DNA of 43,006 nucleotides. Origin: Acidobacteriota bacterium. GTDB taxonomy: Bacteria > Acidobacteriota > Blastocatellia > RBC074. The DNA is taken from NCBI GenBank assembly GCA_018268995.1, contig JAFDVL010000119.1:24420-67425 (forward strand), in the 5' to 3' direction. The notes below the pieces were generated by a model that worked only from the letters and a program-made list of their open reading frames with translations, searched no databases and was not told where the DNA came from. Positions within the stretch are counted from its first letter, which is position 1; each line of letters starts with the position of its first letter. Both the position numbers and the translations under genes were made by a program. Positions 32,422 through 41,202 of the stretch are shown piece after piece.

Positions 32422-33602
32422 CTGCGTAATGTCAGTGCCCGCCACAACACAGTACGCCGCTGTTTCGAGACGGCCAACATGCCAATTGACAAAATAATAT
32501 AGAGAACACTAAAGGCGTATCGAACGTGTGTATCCGGGAACAGAAACTGTGCGAGAAAGAGCGTCAATAACGCGAGTGCTTCGTAAACATTCAAGTGATA
32601 ATCCGACAGCACCACAGCGGCAAAGAACGATTGCGCCGACGTTAGCAACAATTCTTCTTTTTGCCGCGCGTCTAAATCCAGCGGAACCATGCCACCTGCC
32701 GAAAGTCCGTAAACCAACGGAATCGCGCCCACCAGAAACGTCCACTGATTGACCTTTGACGAAATCAGTGCGCCCATTCCGGTTGAAGCCTTGCCTTTGA
32801 GTGCGAAGATCAACGCCAAAATGATTTCCGGTGATTCGGATGCCAGCGGAGCTAGCCATTGCACAAGCAAAAATTTATCCATGCCGTAGGCTTCTCCCAT
32901 CCCGACCAACCCCTTCGCAAATGGCTCTGCCGACAACCAAATGGCATAGCCCGCAAACGCAAACATCAAAAGCACAATACCGCGCCGCCCGCCATCCCCC
33001 AATCGCGCATCTAGTTCTGCGGCAATGCCTTGTAAATCGGCTTCTTCTTCTTCGTGCCCGCCTTTGGCCGCGCGTACGGCATAAAACACAAACATGCCAA
33101 ACAAGATGACAATATCCACCCACGACAAGGTGCCTTTCAGGGGAATGAGAAAGGAGTAGATTGTTGCCATCATCAATAAACTCAACTCAAGTCCCTGCGA
33201 CCGATCTATTTCAATCGAGCGGCGCTTATGCCGAAAGAAGAAAATAAACACGACCAGGGGCCAGCCAATGCCGATCAGCACTCGATTTGCCCCGGTCATA
33301 TTCGCAACGGCGTAGGATTTAAATTCGGGGTTCTTTCCTGCCTCCCAGGCGAAATTCAAATCCACTGCGTACTCTGGCAACACGCTAATCAACGCCAGCG
33401 TAATCAAGGCCAAAGAGCGTGGGATGTCTCGTTCTGCCAGCTCAGCCCCCCAGCCTAAAATAAAGGCTGCGCCAATAATGGCAACACCAGCCAGCAACGA
33501 AACCAACCCCGAATGCATGTGATGTCCTTGTCCGGTCAGTTCCAAAAACATCCAGGGTAAAGTAACTAAAATTGCGATGATAAGCGGGAGGTATTTTTTC
33601 AT
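32418..33602 (-). CDS. Sodium/calcium exchanger-like (CaCA) membrane protein
   Basis: A 394-residue inner-membrane protein with about eleven helices in two inverted halves. The alpha-1 region SVLPEYAVDLNFAWEAG...MTGANRVLIGIGWPL (about 73-116) and the alpha-2 region APLASESPEIILALIFALKGKA (about 251-272) carry the acidic residues that bind Ca2+ in CaCA exchangers. An acidic loop (HEEEEADLQG, about 183-192) joins the halves. It likely exports Ca2+ in exchange for Na+ or H+. It is convergent with the acyltransferase gene and shares a CTAG palindrome with it. Confidence 0.88.
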   Translation of the reverse strand: MKKYLPLIIAILVTLPWMFLELTGQGHHMHSGLVSLLAGVAIIGAAFILGWGAELAERDIPRSLALITLALISVLPEYAVDLNFAWEAGKNPEFKSYAVANMTGANRVLIGIGWPLVVFIFFFRHKRRSIEIDRSQGLELSLLMMATIYSFLIPLKGTLSWVDIVILFGMFVFYAVRAAKGGHEEEEADLQGIAAELDARLGDGGRRGIVLLMFAFAGYAIWLSAEPFAKGLVGMGEAYGMDKFLLVQWLAPLASESPEIILALIFALKGKASTGMGALISSKVNQWTFLVGAIPLVYGLSAGGMVPLDLDARQKEELLLTSAQSFFAAVVLSDYHLNVYEALALLTLFLAQFLFPDTHVRYAFSVLYIILSIGMLAVSKQRRTVLWRALTLRS

Positions 33603-33604
33603 TG

Positions 33605-33688
33605 TTGTTCGTTGTCATTGGTCATTTGTCAGTCGTCATTTGTGCAGGTCTCAAAGCTGGTAACAACCGACAACTGACGAAGGACGAA
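33605..33688. repeat. Imperfect inverted repeat of the 'gtcatttgtca' type
   Basis: The left part, with gtcattggtcatttgtcag and gtcgtcatttgt, is an imperfect inverted copy of cgacaactgacgaaggacga on the right. It fills the gap between the YjbQ and exchanger genes and lies just after the YjbQ stop codon. Probably a palindromic intergenic repeat. Confidence 0.5.
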
Positions 33689-33690
33689 AC

Positions 33691-34104
33691 TCATTCTCCA
33701 ATTACTTTGATAATGGCTTTCTTCTTACGCTGCCCATCGAATTCAGCATAAAACACGGCTTGCCACGGCCCCAGATCAAGCTGGCCTTTGGTGATGGGCA
33801 ACAGCACCTGATGATGCATCAATAGATTTTTCAGATGGGCGTCACCGTTATCTTCGCCCGTTTGATGATGGCGATAATCAGGTCGCATCGGGGCTAGTTT
33901 TTCCAACCATTCGTCAATGTCCGCGATCAACCCATCCTCGTTATCATTCACATAAACCGAGGCTGTAATATGCATGGCAGAAACCAGGACGAATCCTTCC
34001 TGGACGCCACTTTCCTGAACGCATTTCGCAACCTCATCAGTGATGTTGATGTAATCGCGGCGGCGCGGAGTATTGAAGTACAAATATTTGGTGTGCGCTT
34101 TCAC
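33691..34104 (-). CDS. yjbQ: YjbQ/UPF0047 family protein
   Basis: A 137-residue beta-rich cytosolic protein of the 'secondary thiamine-phosphate synthase' family, a name based on weak activity of E. coli YjbQ. Family blocks are NITDEVAKCVQESGV, VSAMHITASVYVNDNEDGL, HHQTGEDNGDAHLKNLLM and GQLDLGPWQAVFYAEFDG, with the conserved histidines. I start at the GTG ending 34104, giving the usual N-terminus KAHTKYLYFNT and placing AAGGAAG about nine bases upstream; a TTG start at 34128 adds eight residues. No other thiamine gene is near. The true reaction remains unsettled in the family. Confidence 0.9.
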   Translation of the reverse strand: MKAHTKYLYFNTPRRRDYINITDEVAKCVQESGVQEGFVLVSAMHITASVYVNDNEDGLIADIDEWLEKLAPMRPDYRHHQTGEDNGDAHLKNLLMHHQVLLPITKGQLDLGPWQAVFYAEFDGQRKKKAIIKVIGE

Positions 34105-34174
34105 GTGAACGCTCTTCCTTTTTAGCAAGTCGCGATGTTCGGAGAAGAGCGGGCATTATGCCTGTGGCGGGAAA

Positions 34175-34208
34175 TAAAAAAAAGGGCAGCCACGCTTGTG
34201 ACTGCCCC
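34175..34208 (-). terminator. Rho-independent terminator on the - strand
   Basis: GGGCAG (34184-34189) and CAC (34191-34193) pair with GTG (34198-34200) and CTGCCC (34202-34207). On the - strand the stem is followed by U8 (A8 at 34176-34183 on +). It lies about 255 bases after the aldose epimerase stop codon, so it ends that operon with a long 3' tail, or ends a separate short transcript. Confidence 0.8.
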
Positions 34209-34227
34209 CTCAACTGAAAGGAGGTTG

Positions 34228-34308
34228 ATGCGAAAACTAAGACCCGATGAGAGATATAAGTGCGAAGAAAATATCAAATTCGCAGGAGACCTCTCAGCAG
34301 CCTCATAA
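34228..34308 (+). CDS. Candidate 26-residue small ORF with a perfect ribosome site
   Basis: AAAGGAGGTTG directly precedes the ATG at 34228 with ideal spacing, the best Shine-Dalgarno in the window. The peptide is charged (MRKLRPDERYKCEENIKF...) with one Cys and ends at TAA 34306-34308. It lies on the strand opposite to its neighbours, just after the terminator hairpin. No promoter is evident. Real small protein, leader peptide or chance: open. Confidence 0.4.
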   Translation: MRKLRPDERYKCEENIKFAGDLSAAS

Positions 34309-34461
34309 ACTCACGCCAACCTCATTGCGAATTGCGTACCACGGCAGATTTACAGGTCGGTTCATTCACCGTGATTGAGTCAACGCGTAGTTTCGGTCAG
34401 CTCGAACGGTGAATTACAGTTTTGACCGACAAGAACTGTTAATCTGCGCTACGATTTTTCG

Positions 34462-35586
34462 TCACTTGGCTGAAAACTTATAGGTTGTCGTCGTGTGGTA
34501 AGTCTCGCCAGGTTTCAGCAACGTCGTCGGAAATTCCGGCTTGTTCGGAGTATCGGGGAAATGCTGCGTTTCCAAACAAAAGCCCGAACGCTTGGGATAG
34601 GGTTTGCCGCCTTTGCCTGCTGGGACGTTCAAGTGATTGCCCGTATAAAACTGCACGCCCGGTTGATCTGTCCACACCTCCATCACACGCCCCGAAGTCG
34701 GTTCCGAAACGCGTGCAGCCAGAGTCAGCGACTTCCCTCCTCCGTTGATGACGTAGTTGTGATCGTAACCAAAGCCCCACGCCTGTTGTTCCTGCGTGGA
34801 ATCAATGCGCGCCCCAATCCGCATCGGCGAAGTGAAATCCATGTCGGTGCCTTTGATGCTGACAAGTTCGCCCGTCGGGATCAATCCCTTATCCACTTTC
34901 GTCGCGCGATCCGCATTGATCATGACTTCGTGATCAAGGATGAGGCCATTGCCTGCACCCGCTAGATTGAAGTACGAGTGGTTCGTCAAATTCAAATGCG
35001 TCGGTTTGTCTGTCTTCGCCGTGTACTCGATTTTCAGCCCATTATCATTGGTCAGCGTGTACACGACCGTCACATCAAGCTTGCCCGGATAGCCTTCTTC
35101 CATATCGGCGCTCGTGTATTTCAATTCGAGCGTCGGCCCATCAGCGGATTTGCCCGATTTCGCTTTCCAGACTTTTTTGTCAAAGCCCTTCGCGCCGCCG
35201 TGCAAATGATTTTCGCCGTTGTTGACGAGCAGGTTGTATTCCTTGCCGGAAATTTTGAATTTCCCTTTGGCAATGCGGTTGCCGTAGCGACCGACGAGCG
35301 CGCCAAAGAACGGATGCCCTGCCAAATATGGATCGAGCGAATCAAAGCCGAGTTCGACGTCATCGAATTTGCCATTGCGATCCGGGACTTTCAGCGATAC
35401 GACGATGCCGCCGTAGGTCATAATCCGCGCTTCCATGCCTTTAGTATTTGTGAGTGTATAAATGTCTACGGGCGTGCCGTCGGCAGTTTTCCCAAATGGT
35501 TGTTTTGTAATCATAGCTTTCTTCTGTGCCTGAATTGAGAGTGCGAGCAAAGCCGCAATCAGCAAGGTGAACGTTAGTTGTTTCAT
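34462..35586 (-). CDS. galM: Secreted aldose 1-epimerase (galactose mutarotase)
   Basis: A 374-residue beta-sandwich enzyme interconverting alpha and beta anomers of aldoses. An N-terminal signal peptide (LTFTLLIAALLALSIQAQ) places it in the periplasm, unlike cytosolic GalM. The substrate and catalytic residues are present: NHLHGG (His129), LTNHSYFNL (His203, general acid), YDHNY (Asp275) and GFCLETQHFPD (Glu339, general base). I start at the ATG ending 35586, with AGGAGACAGAGGA upstream. It follows the retropepsin-like gene by 28 bases on the same strand, so they are probably one operon. Suggests processing of external sugars. Confidence 0.93.
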   Translation of the reverse strand: MKQLTFTLLIAALLALSIQAQKKAMITKQPFGKTADGTPVDIYTLTNTKGMEARIMTYGGIVVSLKVPDRNGKFDDVELGFDSLDPYLAGHPFFGALVGRYGNRIAKGKFKISGKEYNLLVNNGENHLHGGAKGFDKKVWKAKSGKSADGPTLELKYTSADMEEGYPGKLDVTVVYTLTNDNGLKIEYTAKTDKPTHLNLTNHSYFNLAGAGNGLILDHEVMINADRATKVDKGLIPTGELVSIKGTDMDFTSPMRIGARIDSTQEQQAWGFGYDHNYVINGGGKSLTLAARVSEPTSGRVMEVWTDQPGVQFYTGNHLNVPAGKGGKPYPKRSGFCLETQHFPDTPNKPEFPTTLLKPGETYHTTTTYKFSAK

Positions 35587-35614
35587 TCCTCTGTCTCCTG
35601 AAAACAAGTGTTGT

Positions 35615-35986
35615 TTATTGAATTGGTGTGATTGTTACTGGCCCGTTTACCTCAGCACGAATCTGAAGGTCGTGGCCCTTCAGCAAAGCCATTCCTACTA
35701 ACGACTCGGCCTCCAGCACATCTACTTGGAGCTTGAGCGGATGGCCTTCCCAAAGAATCGTCGCTTCATAAACATCAGAGTTGATCTCTGATCCATCTGC
35801 CAAAGTTAATTGTGCTGAACCGCTGAGTTTGCAACCAAGCGAAATTAGCAAGGCAGCAGGCAAAGCAAGAAAGCCCGAATAGCCCGTATCCATGACAGCG
35901 GTGATCTCACTGGCTACGCCATCCGCCCCAAAGATCGAAAGTGCAAGAACGGCTTCCAGGTTCTTATTAACGTGACCAGTCATCAT
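35615..35986 (-). CDS. Retropepsin-like clan AA aspartic protease
   Basis: A 123-residue single-domain aspartic protease. The active-site motif is VMDTGYSGFLALP, with Asp33-Thr34-Gly35; the later AESLVGMALLKGHDL matches the hydrophobic-Gly (ILG) segment of retropepsins. Such proteins must dimerise to be active. No signal peptide, so cytosolic. The start is five bases after the stop codon of the upstream 83-residue gene. I recall this pair as a recurring arrangement in cyanobacteria and other bacteria; the biological role is not known. Confidence 0.85.
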   Translation of the reverse strand: MMTGHVNKNLEAVLALSIFGADGVASEITAVMDTGYSGFLALPAALLISLGCKLSGSAQLTLADGSEINSDVYEATILWEGHPLKLQVDVLEAESLVGMALLKGHDLQIRAEVNGPVTITPIQ

Positions 35987-35991
35987 TGCTG

Positions 35992-36243
35992 CTACAAAAC
36001 CCGCGCCATTGTGGGGTATCCAACCCGCATGAAAAAGATCACCGCGTCGGGCAGACGTTCGCGTAATAAGGCGGCGCTCTCAATGGCGTCCTTGCCTAAT
36101 GCATATTCGCCTGTGCAAACATCAATTGCGACCACGCGCCCATAATTGTCCGCTTCGACCACAGGGGCAATATTGCGGTAATAAATTTCTTTCCCACGCT
36201 GCACGATTTCGTCTCTGGTAAATTCAACAGTTGTGGTTGCCAT
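35992..36243 (-). CDS. Small conserved protein paired with the aspartic protease
   Basis: An 83-residue cytosolic protein. The pattern RGKEIYYRNIAPVVEADNYGRVVAIDVCTGEYALG, with a helix that ends in a beta hairpin and a closing VGYPTMARVL, is typical of small partners found before clan AA aspartic proteases. The ATG ending at 36243 is preceded by GGGAGGT, a strong ribosome site, and replaces a longer reading. It may be the substrate, regulator or antitoxin-like partner of the protease. None of these has been shown. Confidence 0.8.
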   Translation of the reverse strand: MATTTVEFTRDEIVQRGKEIYYRNIAPVVEADNYGRVVAIDVCTGEYALGKDAIESAALLRERLPDAVIFFMRVGYPTMARVL

Positions 36244-36307
36244 TTTGATACCTCCCAGTTCGCCGATTGTTTTTCGAGGCTCGCAGTATACCATCCCGTT
36301 CCGCCAA

Positions 36308-36387
36308 CGTAGCACAAACTGTTAGTTTGTGTGGCTTCCAGCAAAGCTACTTCCACCGCAACGACGCAAACTGACAGTTTGCGCTAC
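36308..36387. repeat. Pair of short palindromes in an outer inverted repeat
   Basis: CACAAACTGTTAGTTTGTG (36313-36331) and CGCAAACTGACAGTTTGCG (36365-36383) are each palindromic and similar to each other. GTAGC at 36309-36313 and GCTAC at 36383-36387 enclose them. The stop codon of the kinase C-terminal fragment (36384-36386) lies in the right end. A REP-like repeat. Confidence 0.7.
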
Positions 36388-36710
36388 TTCTTCGCCTCGG
36401 CTGTCCAGTTCGTTACGACGGTGAATTGCAAACTCGCGGCCTCCTCCCGCGCCGTGACGAAGAGGAAGCGATCCCCCGCCGCCGTCACCGCATAGCTGCT
36501 CGCGCCACCGAGCGCCCGCGCTGGCGCGAGATCGAAGAGTGCCCGGGGCGCGCCTGCCTCGAAGCTGCCGCCCGGCTTCACTTCCACCGCCATCAGCTTC
36601 CCGTCAGCGGAAAGGTAGTACAACTCTTTGCCATCGCTCCGCCACCACAGCTGTCGTCCGCCACTGGTCGAAATCTGCCACTTGCCCCCTGAAGCGGGAA
36701 AGGTCTGCAC
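36384..36710 (-). pseudogene. Detached C-terminal part of the kinase-propeller gene
   Basis: The 108 codons after an in-frame TAA (36711-36713) continue the beta-propeller: VQTFPASGGKWQIST then WWRSDGKELYYLS and VVTNWTAEAKK at the end, the usual finish of acidobacterial kinase-TolB proteins. There is no ribosome site at the GTG that follows the stop codon. It is the 3' end of the upstream gene, cut off by a nonsense codon, unless readthrough occurs. Confidence 0.8.
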
Positions 36711-39065
<2,355 letters not shown>

Positions 39066-39081
39066 AACGTTCATGAAGAGC

Positions 39082-39196
39082 AGCGCAACCAGCCATGGTT
39101 GCTTCGTTGGCAGCGAGAACTTTCCGTTGCAACGAAAAAGCTCATTGACAATCAATGGATTGGCGATGACGCCTCGCAACCATGGCTGGTTGCGCT
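39082..39196. repeat. MITE-like element with 21-bp perfect terminal inverted repeats
   Basis: AGCGCAACCAGCCATGGTTG... at 39082-39102 is a perfect 21-base inverted copy of 39176-39196. Inner words ttcgttg and caacgaa add pairing. The 115-bp element lies between the carboxylase gene and the kinase gene and forms the kinase leader. No coding sequence. Confidence 0.8.
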
Positions 39197-39216
39197 ACTC
39201 CGGCCACCGCTTTTCT

Positions 39217-40872
39217 TTACAACAAAAATTGTCCCAGATGCGCGCCAGCATTATTCAGCGCCGTGCGCAAGGCAAGCTCCAACGCCGCGCGAATCTCTTC
39301 CGGCGCAAGCACTGCATCCACAAAGCCGCGCGCCGCCGCGTGCCGTGCATCCAGTTGGCGTTCGTATTCGTCGCGCACGCTTTGCATCTCGGCTTGCATC
39401 TTTTCATCCGGCGTTTTGCCTGCGGCTTTCAGCTTTTCGAGTTGCCCCGAAAACAACGCCATCACCGCCGATTCGCCTTCCATCACGCCCATTCGCCCCG
39501 TGGGCAACGTGAAAATAAAATCAGGATCAAAGCCCTGCCCTGCCATTGCGTAATAGCCCGCGCCGCTCGCGTGATTGATCGTCAGCACAATTTTCGGCAC
39601 GGTCGCTGTCGCCATCGCTTCGACGAAGCGCGCGCCTGCGCGAATGATGCCGGAATGCTCCGCTTCGACGCCGACCATAAAGCCGGACACATCCTGAATA
39701 AACAGCAGCGGCGTGCTGTGGCGATTGCAGGTTTCGATAAAGTACGCCGTTTTCTCGGCGCTTTCGGTGTAGATAATGCCGCCAATGCGCGGCGGCTTGC
39801 CCGGTTCGCCTTTAATCATCCCGCGACTGTTGGCGATGATGCCGACGTTGATGCCAGCAATACGCGCGTGACCAACGATTATTTCCTGTGCGTAGTCGGC
39901 TTGGAATTCGTCAAAGCTGCCCGCATCCAAAACGCAATCCAGCAACGCGCGCGCGTCGTACATCCCGCGATGATCGTTCGGCAGAATCGTGTACAAATCG
40001 GTGGTTGGTCGTTTGGAATCTACTGACCCTCGCGCTACCGCTTGAGGTACTGTACCACCGCCCCCCCGCGCTACCGCTTGAGGTACTGCACTGGGCTTCG
40101 GCAATTCTGAAATCAACTCCCGAATCTTGCGCACACATTCTTCGTCATCCTTCGCACGATAATGCGCGACGCCGGAAATCGCGTTGTGCGTGAGTGCGCC
40201 GCCCAGCCGTTCGTTATCCACCTTCTGCCCCGTCGCGCCTTTGACTAAATTCGCCCCGCCGAGGCCCATAAACGATGTGCCTTCGACCATAATGATCACG
40301 TCGGACAGTGCCGGTAGATACGCGCCGCCCGCGATGCACGGCCCCATCACGGCAGCGATCTGCGGCACTTTCAGATACCGCCGCATCACCGAGTTGTACT
40401 GAAAAATCCGCGCCGCGCCGTATTGCCCCGGAAACACACCGCCCTGATACGGCAGGTTCACTCCGGCAGAATCTACGAGGTAGACAATCGGCACGCGGCA
40501 ACGCATCGCAATTTCCTGCGCGCGCAAAATCTTCGTAATCGTCTCCGGCCACCACGACCCGGCTTTGACGGTCGCGTCATTCGCCACCACCACAATTTCG
40601 CGCCCCGCCACTTTGCCCACACAAGTCACGACGCCCGCCGCCGGAGCCTGCCCATCGTACTTGTCGTAGGCAATCAGCAACCCGATTTCCTGATAAAACC
40701 CTTCGTCAAACAACAACTCAATCCGTTCGCGCGCCGTGAGTTTGTGCTGATCGTGCTGCCGCTGAATCTTGTCTGCGCCGCCGCCTTGCATCAGCCGCGC
40801 TTCAAGCTCGCGCAGTTCGTGAACGAGGGTTTCCAAATGGGATGTCGTGGGAGTTTTTGCTGCCAATTTCAT
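39217..40872 (-). CDS. Acyl-CoA carboxylase, carboxyltransferase (beta) subunit
   Basis: A 551-residue crotonase-fold enzyme that moves CO2 from biotin to an acyl-CoA. It is nearest in pattern to methylcrotonyl-CoA carboxylase beta: KLTARERIELLFDEG (44-58), VVANDATVKAGSW, YLVDSAGVNLPYQ, MGPCIAGGAYLPALSD and, in the C-terminal half, GEPGKPPRIGGIIYTESAEK, FIQDVSGFMVG and SGAGYYAMAGQGFDPDF. The partner biotin carboxylase subunit is not in the window. Between the two halves, residues about 260-285 contain VPQAVARG twice, encoded by an in-frame tandem repeat in the linker, where relatives have a short variable loop. Probably works in leucine or other acyl-CoA breakdown. Confidence 0.92.
   Translation of the reverse strand: MKLAAKTPTTSHLETLVHELRELEARLMQGGGADKIQRQHDQHKLTARERIELLFDEGFYQEIGLLIAYDKYDGQAPAAGVVTCVGKVAGREIVVVANDATVKAGSWWPETITKILRAQEIAMRCRVPIVYLVDSAGVNLPYQGGVFPGQYGAARIFQYNSVMRRYLKVPQIAAVMGPCIAGGAYLPALSDVIIMVEGTSFMGLGGANLVKGATGQKVDNERLGGALTHNAISGVAHYRAKDDEECVRKIRELISELPKPSAVPQAVARGGGGTVPQAVARGSVDSKRPTTDLYTILPNDHRGMYDARALLDCVLDAGSFDEFQADYAQEIIVGHARIAGINVGIIANSRGMIKGEPGKPPRIGGIIYTESAEKTAYFIETCNRHSTPLLFIQDVSGFMVGVEAEHSGIIRAGARFVEAMATATVPKIVLTINHASGAGYYAMAGQGFDPDFIFTLPTGRMGVMEGESAVMALFSGQLEKLKAAGKTPDEKMQAEMQSVRDEYERQLDARHAAARGFVDAVLAPEEIRAALELALRTALNNAGAHLGQFLL
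40031..40088. repeat. In-frame direct repeat inside the carboxylase gene
   Basis: The 22-base unit with core GCTACCGCTTGAGGTACTG occurs at 40031-40052 and 40067-40088, period 36 bases (12 codons). On the - strand its core AGCGGTAGCG plus flanking GTAC matches the central arm of the nested palindrome at 21462-21495, so both belong to one repeat family. Confidence 0.75.
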
Positions 40873-41202
40873 AAGGCGTAAGATTGGCGTTTGCGGCGAG
40901 TTTAGTCAACCGAATCGGTACAGACTGGCAGGCAGTTACGAGTGGGTTGACCGCAGCAGTCCAGCGTGATGCAACCAGGATGATTGTGAGACCCATTCAA
41001 GCTAAGGATGTCGTATTGCGAGAGTTCATTGGTCATAGTTTCTACGAAAACGGGGCAGTTGTTTTCCAGCCGTGTTCACGCGGCTTCCCGCCATCAGGCG
41101 GTACATAGCCCAGCCGTTCGATGGCTGGGGGGGAAGGTGACAACCAACCGGTCTGCCCGTTTTGAACGGGCTTCGCGTACAGGGCTTAAGCCTGTTTCGC
41201 CA
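40873..41202. other. Intergenic region with an array of five short hairpins
   Basis: 330 bases between sulP and the carboxylase gene. The first 190 bases show nothing I recognise. Then five different stem-loops follow one another: 41068-41085 (agccg...cggct), 41088-41101 (ccgcc-atca-ggcgg), 41109-41129 (cccagcc...ggctggg), 41155-41171 (gcccgtt-ttg-aacgggc) and 41180-41194 (agggcttaagcct). They end eight bases from the sulP stop codon and may terminate it on the - strand. Confidence 0.65.

Larger units (their letters stand above)
34105..34461. other. Intergenic region with terminator and candidate small ORF
   Basis: 357 bases between yjbQ and the aldose epimerase gene, both on the - strand. 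It holds the terminator at 34175-34208 and a + strand 26-codon ORF at 34228-34308. The rest (34310-34460) contains partial inverted words such as ttcattcaccg and cggtgaattac and nothing else I recognise. Confidence 0.5.

Noticed and set aside
39066..39179. N-terminal extension of the Ser/Thr kinase
   Set aside because: The 38 extra residues are encoded by the 21-bp-ended inverted-repeat element and precede the family's usual start.
40031..40088. CRISPR-like direct repeats
   Set aside because: Only two copies, 14-base spacer, inside a coding frame and no cas genes; explained as an in-frame repeat.
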